20,315 nucleotides of DNA, from the NCBI GenBank assembly GCA_965369945.1, contig CBDUST010000049.1, forward strand, positions 1 to 20,315. The letters run 5' to 3'. Positions 1-6,627 of the stretch are shown here, in pieces. The notes under the pieces are model-generated. The model saw nothing but the letters and a program-made list of their open reading frames with translations, did no database searches and had not been told where the DNA came from. Within the stretch, counting starts at the first letter, position 1, and each line of letters opens with the position of its first letter. This stretch comes from JADFNO01 sp965369945. Its GTDB lineage: Bacteria; Planctomycetota; Phycisphaerae; Phycisphaerales; SM1A02. Made by a program: the position numbers and the translations under genes.

Positions 1-125
1 GTGCTGAAGTGGCACGGGCTTCTAGCACGTGATGAACGGCTGTTCACCTGGAGTGGCACGGGCTTCTAGCCCGTGATGTATCGCGGCACGGGCTGTAAGC
101 CCGTGCCACCGGAAACCCGTGCCAC
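1..125. repeat. Cluster of dispersed palindromic repeats
   Basis: Three copies of a palindrome, CACGGGCT-nnn-AGCCCGTG, lie at 13-31 (one mismatch in the right arm), 57-75 and 85-107, followed by a half copy near 116-125. The same palindrome recurs three times inside the coding frame of the ASCH gene at 8541-8625. Here it sits just downstream of the aspartate kinase stop codon (128), where a hairpin in the transcript could stabilise the 3' end, but there is no T-tract, so this is not a classical terminator. The family is a dispersed intergenic repeat; its mode of spread is not visible here. Confidence 0.85.
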
Positions 126-127
126 CT

Positions 128-655
128 TTAGATGGGCTTTCGCACTTGTTTGGATGAATCAGCTGCATCCGTCTTGCCCGGCGCTTGATCGAGGCCGAAG
201 GCATCGTGCACGATTTGCAGCGCGCGATCGCCGTGCTCTTTGGGGACGATGCAGGAAATCTTGATCTCGGAGGTCGTGATGTTGTTGATGTGAATGCCCG
301 CCTGTCCGAGGGCGCTAAACATCACCGCCGCCACGCCAGTATGGGTGCGCATTCCTAATCCCACTGCTGAGACCTTCGCCAGTCCAACTTCAATGGCCAT
401 TTCGCCGGCGCCGATTTCATCAAGCGATCTTTGTACAGCCGGCTTCACTTCTGCCAAGTCCTGATGCTCGACCGTAAACGAAATGCTGGCTGTATCACCC
501 GCCTCCGTTTGCATAATGTCATCAACCAAGACGCGTGCTTCGGAAAGATTGCCGAAGATCAGCGCTTGAATGCCCGGCTTGTTGGGGATACCGCGCACAG
601 AGACGCGTCCTAGATCGGGCGTGAGCGCGCAACCGACAACGGTGATGTCCTCCAT
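128..655 (-). CDS. Predicted internal translation product: aspartate kinase beta subunit
   Basis: An in-frame ATG at 655 (codon 251 of the kinase, beginning MEDITVVG) is preceded by a good Shine-Dalgarno sequence, AAGGAG (plus-strand positions 665-670), with a 9-nt spacer. The product would be 175 residues covering both ACT domains. It is established that the aspartokinases of Bacillus subtilis (LysC) and Corynebacterium glutamicum are alpha2beta2 enzymes in which beta is made from an internal in-frame start at about this place. By analogy I infer the same arrangement here. The full-length start at 1405 has a poorer site than this internal one, which supports the idea that the internal site is used. 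Confidence 0.6.
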   Translation of the reverse strand: MEDITVVGCALTPDLGRVSVRGIPNKPGIQALIFGNLSEARVLVDDIMQTEAGDTASISFTVEHQDLAEVKPAVQRSLDEIGAGEMAIEVGLAKVSAVGLGMRTHTGVAAVMFSALGQAGIHINNITTSEIKISCIVPKEHGDRALQIVHDAFGLDQAPGKTDAADSSKQVRKPI

Positions 656-1405
656 AGCGGGAGTCTCCTTGGTGATAATCGTGCCCGAGTCGGGTTTGGC
701 GCTATGCCGGACGTGAATCGGCACCCCGTACTTTTGTCCGAACACAACCGCTCGGGAATTCATGACGCTCGCGCCGAGCGAGGCGAGCTCCATCATTTCG
801 TCGTAACTAATCTGGTCGAGCTTCCGCGCGCTGGTGACGCGCCGCGGATCGGCGGTGTAGACACCGAGGACGTCCGTGTAAATCTCGCAAGCGCCGTTCG
901 ACTCGCTGATTCCCAATGCCGCAGCGATCGCCACGGCAGTCGTATCCGATCCGCCCCTCCCCAGTGTGGTAATCTGCCCTTCCTCTGATACGCCTTGGAA
1001 GCCGGCGACGACGACAATGCGCCCGCGCTCCAACTCGCTCTTCAGTCGCGGCGTGTCGATCGAACGAATCTTGGCCTTGGTGTGATCAGGATCGGTGACG
1101 ATGCCGAGCTGTCGGCCGGTCATGCTCACTGCGTCTGCGCCCAGGCTGTGAAGAGCCATGGACATCAGTGCGATACTGACTTGCTCGCCCGACGCCAACA
1201 GCATGTCCATCTCGCGCTTGGATGGTCGATCGGCAAGTTGCCCGGCCAATCGGGCGAGTTGATCGGTGGTCTGGCCCATTGCCGAGACGACAACCACGAC
1301 TTGCTTTCCCTCCTGGAATGCCGCCACCGCTCGCTTGGCGCATCGTTGGATGCCCTGTGCGTCTGCGATTGAGGATCCGCCGAATTTCTGAACGATGATC
1401 GTCAT
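128..1405 (-). CDS. lysC: Aspartate kinase, monofunctional, with two C-terminal ACT domains
   Basis: This enzyme phosphorylates L-aspartate to 4-phospho-aspartate, the first step towards lysine, threonine, methionine and diaminopimelate. The 425-residue product has the full family length. The amino-acid kinase domain starts with KFGGSS (residues 7-12), and GRGGSDTTA and EIYTDVLGVYTADPR follow in the expected order. Two ACT domains occupy about residues 265-405 (VSVRGIPNKPG; AVGLGMRTHTGVAA) and should give feedback control by end-product amino acids. The ATG at 1405 is the obvious start, although its ribosome-binding site is weak. The gene lies 56 bp downstream of msrP on the same strand, so co-transcription is possible but not shown. 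An internal start at 655 probably yields a beta subunit and is listed separately. Confidence 0.97.
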   Translation of the reverse strand: MTIIVQKFGGSSIADAQGIQRCAKRAVAAFQEGKQVVVVVSAMGQTTDQLARLAGQLADRPSKREMDMLLASGEQVSIALMSMALHSLGADAVSMTGRQLGIVTDPDHTKAKIRSIDTPRLKSELERGRIVVVAGFQGVSEEGQITTLGRGGSDTTAVAIAAALGISESNGACEIYTDVLGVYTADPRRVTSARKLDQISYDEMMELASLGASVMNSRAVVFGQKYGVPIHVRHSAKPDSGTIITKETPAMEDITVVGCALTPDLGRVSVRGIPNKPGIQALIFGNLSEARVLVDDIMQTEAGDTASISFTVEHQDLAEVKPAVQRSLDEIGAGEMAIEVGLAKVSAVGLGMRTHTGVAAVMFSALGQAGIHINNITTSEIKISCIVPKEHGDRALQIVHDAFGLDQAPGKTDAADSSKQVRKPI

Positions 1406-1461
1406 GTCGAGCGGATTGTAGCCGCTTGCACAACGCCTGAACTATTTCCAAGAGGGGACGT

Positions 1462-2502
1462 TTATCGAGCGATCTGCCCGCTTCTCAGTGCCGCCATTAG
1501 CTCGCGGGGCTCGTCGGGATACATCTGGGCAACATACTTGCCGTACCCGTTGAAGATCTGCGTGGGGAACCGCTCACCTCGTTTGTCCAGCCAATATGAC
1601 TGGGCCTGACTCCATCGCGGGTGTGGAATGTAGGGATTCACGTTCGACAGGAATCCATACTCGTGCGGGTTGAGTGTGCCCCAGAACGTCGGCGGTTGCT
1701 GGCGCAACAACTCAATCTTCACGATCGACTTGGGATTCTTGTAACCGTATTTCCACGGTGCGATGATTCGAACCGGAGAGCCGTGCTGTTTGAGTAGCGG
1801 TTCGCCATAGACGCCGGTGACCACCATGGCCAGCTCGTTCATCGCTTCGTCGATACGTAGCCCTTCCTGATAAGGCCAGGGATCACGCGGGCGGCTTCGC
1901 ATTCCCGGCATTTGCTCGAGCCGCTTGGCGGTGGTAAAGCGTACGAATTTCGCGTTGCTCGTCGGCTCGACGCGCTCCAACAGTTTGCGCAGCGGGAACC
2001 CGCTCCATTGAACGTTCATCGCCCAAGTTTCAACGCATCGAAAGTGATACAACCGCTCTTCGTGCTCAAACTTGAATAGCGCATCGAGATCGAGCGTGGT
2101 CGGCTTGTTGCATTCGCCGGTGATTTCGACGGCCCATGGCTCGACGACGAAGTCGTGCGTCAACGGCCACACGTCGCCCGCTCGACCGTATAGGAACTCG
2201 TAGAAGTTGTTCTGTGACGCAGCGGCAAGTCGCGGCGTCAACGCCTGGTCGAGCTCGGCCGGGATATACGTCTCGGCAGTGCGTTTCGCGGGGAACACAT
2301 CTGGCCGGTTGATCGGCGGCGTCAGCTTCGAGGCAGTTTGCTCAGGCACGATCGTTGACTCTTGCTGCGCACATGCCATCGGTCCAGCAAGTATGCCAAC
2401 ACTGGCTGCCGCTTGCTTGAGGAAGATACGGCGGTCTAGAAAGACGGCCGGGTCGGTGACATCGCGAGACTTGATCTCACTTGGAAGTTCGTATTTTTGC
2501 AT
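1462..2502 (-). CDS. msrP: Protein-methionine-sulfoxide reductase catalytic subunit MsrP (YedY type)
   Basis: This is a molybdopterin-dependent periplasmic reductase of the sulfite oxidase fold that repairs oxidised methionines in envelope proteins. The 346-residue sequence has a twin-arginine signal, DRRIFLKQAAASVG (residues 23-36), as expected for a cofactor-loaded Tat substrate. The molybdenum-ligating cysteine lies in HFRCVETWAMNVQWSG (Cys156), and the motifs GEPLLKQHGSPVRIIAPWKYG and NPHEYGFLSNVNP are typical of YedY. The ATG at 2502 has an AAGG about 8 nt upstream. The membrane haem partner MsrQ is not adjacent: the flanking genes are a secreted protein of unknown function (2567-4132) and aspartate kinase. 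The electron donor therefore has to be encoded elsewhere or be different. Confidence 0.94.
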   Translation of the reverse strand: MQKYELPSEIKSRDVTDPAVFLDRRIFLKQAAASVGILAGPMACAQQESTIVPEQTASKLTPPINRPDVFPAKRTAETYIPAELDQALTPRLAAASQNNFYEFLYGRAGDVWPLTHDFVVEPWAVEITGECNKPTTLDLDALFKFEHEERLYHFRCVETWAMNVQWSGFPLRKLLERVEPTSNAKFVRFTTAKRLEQMPGMRSRPRDPWPYQEGLRIDEAMNELAMVVTGVYGEPLLKQHGSPVRIIAPWKYGYKNPKSIVKIELLRQQPPTFWGTLNPHEYGFLSNVNPYIPHPRWSQAQSYWLDKRGERFPTQIFNGYGKYVAQMYPDEPRELMAALRSGQIAR

Positions 2503-2566
2503 TGCAACGCCTTATGCCTTAGGTCGGACGTGTGATCGTAGCTCGGCGCTGCGCGTTCTGGAGCGT

Positions 2567-4132
2567 TTATCGAGATGAATCCGGCGGGGTCAGTATCAGT
2601 TCCGCGTCAATCCGCACCTGATTGGCCGATGGGCGCGCCATTTGCCATTCGGCTCGCTGGATGCCCTGGCCGAAACCTGAAAGCAACTCAAGCGCACTTC
2701 GCAGCTCATCGACGCGACCCGGCTCAGCCAGCACGTCTGCTCGACTCCCCCATGATCTGATTATCGAAGCGAGGCGCGGACCGTTAGCGTTGCCGGAACT
2801 TTCCCACACGCCCACGATTGGCTCTTGCACGGAGCGTGCCGACAACGCCGCAACAGTGACATCCAGATGCTGACGATCGCTTGCGATGACGCTCCACTCT
2901 CCAAGGTCTCCCTCGACGACCGTCCAATTCAGCGAGACTCGGTCGATTCCGGGGATGTCACCAAAGAGCCACTGCGCCGCCGGCCCGACTTCAATTCGAC
3001 GTGGTAGACCGACCTGGAATGTCGTTGGATCTGGAAGGTCAATCTCGAAGGCGTCTTCACCAAGCTCATTGAATGATGTAACAAGTCCCACCATTTGTTC
3101 GTCCAACTGCTTCCACGCCAGTGCAGTATCTTTCACCTCATAGACTCGGGCGACCGTAGGCAGCAGCAAGTCGAACGGCGGATCGTGAAGACGCCCATCC
3201 AACTCTCCAAAGAGAGTGAGTCGTCGAGGGCCCAGATTCTGTCGCATGTCCGGCGACATCACGGCACTCCCTAGCGCGACCTGGAGGAACGCATCCAACG
3301 GTCCGCCGGTGGAGTCGGTCGGCTCGATGAACGCCAGCGCTGTCTTACCCCGGAAATTTCGGATCGGTGTAAGGTCCCAGTTCAGTTTCGCTGGGGGGCG
3401 TGTAAACGGCGCGTTGTCAAACGTCGCCGCGTATCGTAAGCCGATGCGCGGGCTGTTTACGCTTGCCACGGCGACCGACCACCCCCCCATCGGTTGTTCA
3501 TGCCGCATGAAAAGCCCGATTCCACCTCCGCCAAGTTCCTGCGCCTGTGCGATAGCGGGCTCGTTCGCCAGACAATCTTCCGGCGGCCTGGCCAAATTGG
3601 GAACCATCTCGTCAAACAGATTGGACTGACCCTCGGGACCGATCAGCAGCAGCCGACCGCTGTAGGCCAACTGCAATTCATGCTCAGGCAAATGTAGGAT
3701 CGGAATCCGGTGCCGTGGCCCGAGCATGCGCGGCTCGAGCCGGCTAAGGAGCAATCGAGTGTCGCTCGGTTCAACTTCGCTCAGTAACGCCCAGTCAGTC
3801 GATTCCTCCCGCCCTCGGACGACGACGGTAAACGCATTGCCGAGGAAGGTGTCGAACAAATCACCTGGGTCGAGCTGAGCTGCGTCGGCCAACCGCCCCC
3901 ACGCTTGGGGCGACTCACCCTGGCCGATCAAGTTCGTCGCCCATTTGGCCAGCGACCGATCCGAGACCTCCGCTCGAATCGAAGCGGCGTCGTTGACGTG
4001 AACGTACAGCCGCACACTCGAAGGTACGAGATTCGCCGTGCGGAATGGATCGCCCGGTTGTACGCCAGCAGCATCAGGGCCGAGGATGGGCCCGAGCAGC
4101 GCCAGAAACGGGGCCAACTGAATCATGCTCAT
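2567..4132 (-). CDS. Secreted protein of unknown function in an ECF sigma operon
   Basis: The 521-residue product is not confidently recognised. It begins with a hydrophobic stretch (residues 3-22) that could be a signal peptide, although it lacks the usual positive n-region. The next part, VPSSVRLYVHVNDAASIR, resembles the opening of DUF3352-like envelope proteins ('LP..T..Y..V.D...'); this is an impression, not a search result. The rest is a mix of predicted strands and helices without transmembrane segments or catalytic motifs that I can name. It starts 3 bp after the stop of the preceding single-pass membrane protein, which itself overlaps the ECF sigma gene, so the three probably form one operon. 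The ATG at 4132 (MSM) or the one at 4126 may be the true start; neither has a strong ribosome-binding site. Confidence 0.8.
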   Translation of the reverse strand: MSMIQLAPFLALLGPILGPDAAGVQPGDPFRTANLVPSSVRLYVHVNDAASIRAEVSDRSLAKWATNLIGQGESPQAWGRLADAAQLDPGDLFDTFLGNAFTVVVRGREESTDWALLSEVEPSDTRLLLSRLEPRMLGPRHRIPILHLPEHELQLAYSGRLLLIGPEGQSNLFDEMVPNLARPPEDCLANEPAIAQAQELGGGGIGLFMRHEQPMGGWSVAVASVNSPRIGLRYAATFDNAPFTRPPAKLNWDLTPIRNFRGKTALAFIEPTDSTGGPLDAFLQVALGSAVMSPDMRQNLGPRRLTLFGELDGRLHDPPFDLLLPTVARVYEVKDTALAWKQLDEQMVGLVTSFNELGEDAFEIDLPDPTTFQVGLPRRIEVGPAAQWLFGDIPGIDRVSLNWTVVEGDLGEWSVIASDRQHLDVTVAALSARSVQEPIVGVWESSGNANGPRLASIIRSWGSRADVLAEPGRVDELRSALELLSGFGQGIQRAEWQMARPSANQVRIDAELILTPPDSSR

Positions 4133-4135
4133 CGT

Positions 4136-4537
4136 CTACACCGAACGAGACGGGTCCGGCATCAACCGGCTGACGTCGTTGTTTCGTGGTTCGTTGCCGA
4201 GAGGCGATTGGGGGTTACTCACCGGAACTTGGTGGCCTAGATTGGGTGATAAATCACGAATCGACTTGAGCGCCTGACTGATCGTGTTTCCGTGTCGCAG
4301 CAAATCATGCCGAACCGCGCTGGGAAGTGTGGTTCCGTTGGGTGTGCGAGCCTCGGGGCTGTTTCGGTGCAGCTGGAGTCCGACGGCGATTGTCGCCGTA
4401 AGCAGAACGAACGTCGCGCCGCGCGCCCCCCACCGCTGGCGACGGAAGGCCCGAGCACGATTGGCCGACACGCGCCGAAAGCCCAATCGCCGCATGATGG
4501 GATCGGTCAGGTCGGGGCTATCGCTCGGCCGGTTCAC
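4136..4537 (-). CDS. Small single-pass membrane protein coupled to the ECF sigma factor (candidate anti-sigma-like)
   Basis: The product has 133 residues, with an arginine-rich N-terminus (residues 16-40) followed by one hydrophobic helix (about 40-56) and a proline/serine-rich tail. The charge pattern predicts N-in, C-out topology. It starts at a GTG at 4537 that overlaps the sigma factor stop (GTGA), with a strong AGGAGG 7 nt upstream (plus-strand 4545-4550), which indicates translational coupling. Position and topology suggest a membrane partner of the sigma factor. However, there is no HxxxCxxC zinc motif and no recognisable anti-sigma domain. An anti-sigma role is therefore inference from context only. 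Confidence 0.75.
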   Translation of the reverse strand: MNRPSDSPDLTDPIMRRLGFRRVSANRARAFRRQRWGARGATFVLLTATIAVGLQLHRNSPEARTPNGTTLPSAVRHDLLRHGNTISQALKSIRDLSPNLGHQVPVSNPQSPLGNEPRNNDVSRLMPDPSRSV

Positions 4538-5133
4538 GAGAAGACCTCCTGAACATGTTCAAGCAGCTGACGATCAGATTCGAGCAGCCGACGCATGCGC
4601 TTTCGAGCGCGGTGCAGATGACTCTTGACTGTTCCCTGGGGCATGTTTAGATGATCCGCGATCTGAGTAATCGCCCAGTTGAGTTGATGGAACATCAGAA
4701 CGATTTCGCGCTGCTGCGGTTGCAAGCCGGCCAACGCAACCTCGATCGCTGCGCTCGCGTTCCCGGCGATCTCAGTCTCCGCGACACGACCGACAGGGCT
4801 GGTGTCTACTGCTCGGTGCTGGTCGACGACTTGGGAGTCATACCTGGGCTGGTGCTTCTGAACCGAGTTGACGAACAGGCGCTTGGCAATCGTGAACAGC
4901 CAGGTGCTGAAGCGGAAGCGAGTATCAAATCGATTCAGGTTCGAGAGCACGCGCACAAACGCCTCCTGGACAATGTCCTGGGCCACCTCGGGTCGACCGC
5001 ACATGCGCAGGATGAACGCGTACAACGCCTGCTGATGGGCGCAGATCAGCGCTTCCATCGCCTCAGCGTTGCCTGCCTTGGCCTTGCGGACCAGTTCGTG
5101 TTCATCCGCTTTATTCATCGCACCGCTGTGCAT
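4534..5133 (-). CDS. ECF-type RNA polymerase sigma factor
   Basis: The 199-residue product has the two-domain layout of extracytoplasmic-function sigma factors. Region 2 (about residues 28-95) includes EVAQDIVQEAFVRVL and FRFSTWLFTIAKRLFVN. Region 4 (about 131-184) includes LQPQQREIVLMF and the helix-turn-helix ITQIADHLNMPQGTVKSHLH. It should direct RNA polymerase to a small set of promoters, probably including its own operon, which continues into a coupled single-pass membrane protein and a secreted protein. The start could be the ATG at 5133 or the one at 5118 (MNKADEHELV, closer to the usual ECF opening); neither has a convincing ribosome-binding site. The subgroup cannot be assigned from the sequence alone. 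Confidence 0.95.
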   Translation of the reverse strand: MHSGAMNKADEHELVRKAKAGNAEAMEALICAHQQALYAFILRMCGRPEVAQDIVQEAFVRVLSNLNRFDTRFRFSTWLFTIAKRLFVNSVQKHQPRYDSQVVDQHRAVDTSPVGRVAETEIAGNASAAIEVALAGLQPQQREIVLMFHQLNWAITQIADHLNMPQGTVKSHLHRARKRMRRLLESDRQLLEHVQEVFS

Positions 5134-5323
5134 TGTACATACCGTCGGCGAGAATCAAGGTTGCCGATCTGAATATAGGTTTTCAAGACACAGGCCATCG
5201 GCAAACACCCGCCCAAAGGGTCACCAGGGCAGGTTCTCGCAAGATCGACCGGACAGGCCCTCTCTCGCCTCCGGTCGCCAAGTCCTTCCTCGATGCCATG
5301 ATGCCTTGATGCCGTTCCTTGAG
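5134..5323. other. Intergenic region upstream of the ECF operon
   Basis: I see no gene here. It should hold the promoter of the sigma factor operon (reading leftwards), but I could not pick out a convincing -35/-10 pair. A short direct repetition of GATGCC(A/T)T lies at about 5292-5313 and looks like repeat DNA rather than a regulatory site. Confidence 0.5.
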
Positions 5324-5355
5324 AAAAAAGCCCCCCGGGAACTGGTCCGGGGGGC
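5324..5355 (-). terminator. Rho-independent terminator of the 5361-6002 gene
   Basis: Read on the minus strand there is a perfect 9-bp stem, GCCCCCCGG / CCGGGGGGC (right arm at plus 5330-5338, left arm at plus 5347-5355), an 8-nt loop, and immediately after the stem a run of six T (plus-strand A at 5324-5329). It begins 5 bp after the stop codon at 5361, so it terminates the hypothetical gene and protects the ECF sigma region from read-through. Confidence 0.93.
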
Positions 5356-5360
5356 GGGGG

Positions 5361-6002
5361 TTATGCTGCGGTTGGTCTTTGGGACGCTTTTAGGCTGCGA
5401 AGATCGATCACCGGCAAGAACACCGGGTCCTTGAAGATGATCCTGTCGTAGTTCTCTTCAGCTTCGGCGGTGTCTTCCGCTTCACAGTGGGCGATTGCGA
5501 CCTGCCAGTCGATGTATGGCAGGAACTTCTCGACGAAACGAAGCAGCAATCGTGCCACGCCCGGCGTGACGTCTGCTTGCTTTTTCAGTACCTCGATGAT
5601 TCCGCGCCCAAAGTCCTCAGCTGTTCGTTGATACAGAGGCGGCAGGGGCATGGACACCGTCGATTCAAGTGTTGCGATGAGCGACCAATACGTGTGCAGC
5701 CAGGTTCCCACGAGTACGGAAAGGGAAGTTGTGTCGATTCGACAAACGTCGTAACACCCCGAGTAAACGGCTTCATCATCGAGCAAGTGGCGAGGCCAAT
5801 CGTCCAGCCGCGAAGATCGCGGCGTGATCTCGACTCCCTCTCTTACTCCCTCTCCCCCCGGGAGAGGGTTGGGGTGAGGGTCTTGGTGAGGGTCTTCTCC
5901 GAATCTAACCCTTTGCCCTCTTAGGATTTGCTGTGATCTCCCATTCGCTACTGACTGCTGAGAGCTGACTGCTGAATGCTTTCTTGCACCTATACTGGTC
6001 AT
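5361..6002 (-). CDS. Hypothetical protein with a repeat-derived N-terminal insertion
   Basis: I chose the ATG at 6002 because AGGAG lies 7 nt upstream (plus-strand 6010-6014); an upstream ATG at 6032 has no such site. The product has 213 residues and is not recognised. Residues 60-213 look like an ordinary soluble, mostly helical protein (SGCYDVCRIDTTSLSVLVGTW; YQRTAEDFGRGIIEVLKKQ; an acidic stretch EAEDTAEAEENYD). Residues about 9-57 look unlike the rest. They are encoded by a doubled CTGACTGCTGA (5951-5961 and 5965-5975) and by the 33-bp palindromic element at 5848-5880, read as PHPNPLPGGEG. I infer that this segment is inserted repeat DNA that kept the frame open. A strong terminator follows the stop, which argues that the gene is expressed. 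Confidence 0.7.
   Translation of the reverse strand: MTSIGARKHSAVSSQQSVANGRSQQILRGQRVRFGEDPHQDPHPNPLPGGEGVREGVEITPRSSRLDDWPRHLLDDEAVYSGCYDVCRIDTTSLSVLVGTWLHTYWSLIATLESTVSMPLPPLYQRTAEDFGRGIIEVLKKQADVTPGVARLLLRFVEKFLPYIDWQVAIAHCEAEDTAEAEENYDRIIFKDPVFLPVIDLRSLKASQRPTAA
5848..5880 (-). repeat. 33-bp palindromic element, copy 1 (inside coding frame)
   Basis: On the minus strand it reads CCCTCACCCCAACCC-TCTCCCGGGGGGAGAGGG, one of three near-identical 33-bp copies in the window (others at 8421-8453 and 8766-8798). The right half is a hairpin (CCCTCTCCC / GGGAGAGGG). This copy lies within the hypothetical gene at 5361-6002, where it is read as PHPNPLPGGEG. Confidence 0.85.
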
Positions 6003-6033
6003 GATCAGGCTCCTAATCCGAGTTTGATCCACG

Positions 6034-6061
6034 CCCCCGGCTGCTACACACAGCGCGGGGG
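6034..6061. repeat. Inverted repeat (hairpin) between two minus-strand genes
   Basis: CCCCCGGCTG and CAGCGCGGGGG pair with a single bulge around a loop of about 7 nt. It lies between the ribbon-helix-helix ORF (ends 6111) and the gene starting at 6002. On the minus strand no T-tract follows it. On the plus strand only a weak T-rich stretch follows, and no plus-strand gene ends there. Its role is unclear. Confidence 0.45.
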
Positions 6062-6110
6062 TCTTTCATTTATTGAGATACAAAATATCGACTTCTTCCG
6101 AAGATGCAAG

Positions 6111-6290
6111 TCACTTTTGAGACTTTTTTTTTCTTCGCGCGATGTATCGATTGATGACGTGGCGAACAAACTCGCTCAGCTTCATGTCTTTCGAGTCCGC
6201 CGTGGACTCCCACTCCGCCTTTTCGTCCGGAGTCTGGCGGATGTGCGTCATGACGGATTTCGGATTCTCACTCGGCGGACGGCCTCTCAT
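6111..6290 (-). CDS. Small ribbon-helix-helix (CopG/Arc/MobC-like) protein
   Basis: A 59-residue ORF runs from ATG at 6290 to TGA at 6111. It opens with MRGRPPSENPKSVMTHIRQT, a basic GRPP tail leading into a short strand. Helix PDEKAEWESTADSKDM and helix KLSEFVRHVINRYIA follow. That strand-helix-helix order, with the 'LSEFVR..I' second helix, is characteristic of ribbon-helix-helix DNA-binding proteins, as in antitoxins, plasmid mobilisation accessory proteins and small repressors. The C-terminus is very basic (RRKKKSQK), encoded by a run of nine A. A GAGGGG directly abuts the ATG, so the ribosome-binding site is not well spaced; the in-frame stop just upstream rules out a longer form. No obvious toxin partner is adjacent. 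Confidence 0.6.
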   Translation of the reverse strand: MRGRPPSENPKSVMTHIRQTPDEKAEWESTADSKDMKLSEFVRHVINRYIARRKKKSQK

Positions 6291-6329
6291 CCCCTCAGTC
6301 TACAGCCAAGCGGCCGAAGGGGAGGCTGA

Positions 6330-6524
6330 TCACGCGGCATCGAGCAAGCGCGAAGCTTCCGGCTGCGCGGTGAAATCGCCTTCCAGCATCCGGGGTCTGC
6401 TCACATCGTACTTCCCCTGGGTCCAACCCTCCGGCAGCAATCCTTGATCATTCACCTCATCGAGGAACCGCGCGCACGCAGTTCCGCAGAAGGCTCCAGC
6501 AGTCGCCAACTCCGAGAAAGGCAT
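6330..6524 (-). CDS. Small hypothetical ORF, doubtful
   Basis: A 64-codon ORF (MPFSELATAGAF...GDFTAQPEASRLLDAA) lies 39 bp upstream of the ribbon-helix-helix gene on the same strand. I recognise no domain. An in-frame stop about 45 bp before its ATG falls within a 42-bp sequence (6569-6610) that is repeated at 7137-7178, so the ORF may be the tail of a damaged gene. It could be a partner of the ribbon-helix-helix protein, but nothing in its sequence shows a toxin fold. Confidence 0.25.
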   Translation of the reverse strand: MPFSELATAGAFCGTACARFLDEVNDQGLLPEGWTQGKYDVSRPRMLEGDFTAQPEASRLLDAA

Positions 6525-6568
6525 TGCCCGAACCGACCGAGCAGTCGGCGGACGCGGGAAGAAGCGTG

Positions 6569-6610
6569 CTCAGAAACGAGCGATGCCTCTTGCGATACGC
6601 AATTATGGTA
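6569..6610. repeat. 42-bp direct repeat, copy 1
   Basis: This segment matches 7137-7178 at 37 of 42 positions by eye (shared core AAACGAGC-ATGCCTCTTGCGATA). The copies are 568 bp apart and flank the 3-TM protein gene. On the minus strand both can be read as IARGIARF following an in-frame TAA. Confidence 0.75.
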
Positions 6611-6627
6611 ATTAGCCCTTTGGCTCA

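Noticed and set aside
6034..6061. Hairpin considered as a terminator of the ribbon-helix-helix gene
   Set aside because: No T-tract follows it on the minus strand, so it is listed only as an inverted repeat.
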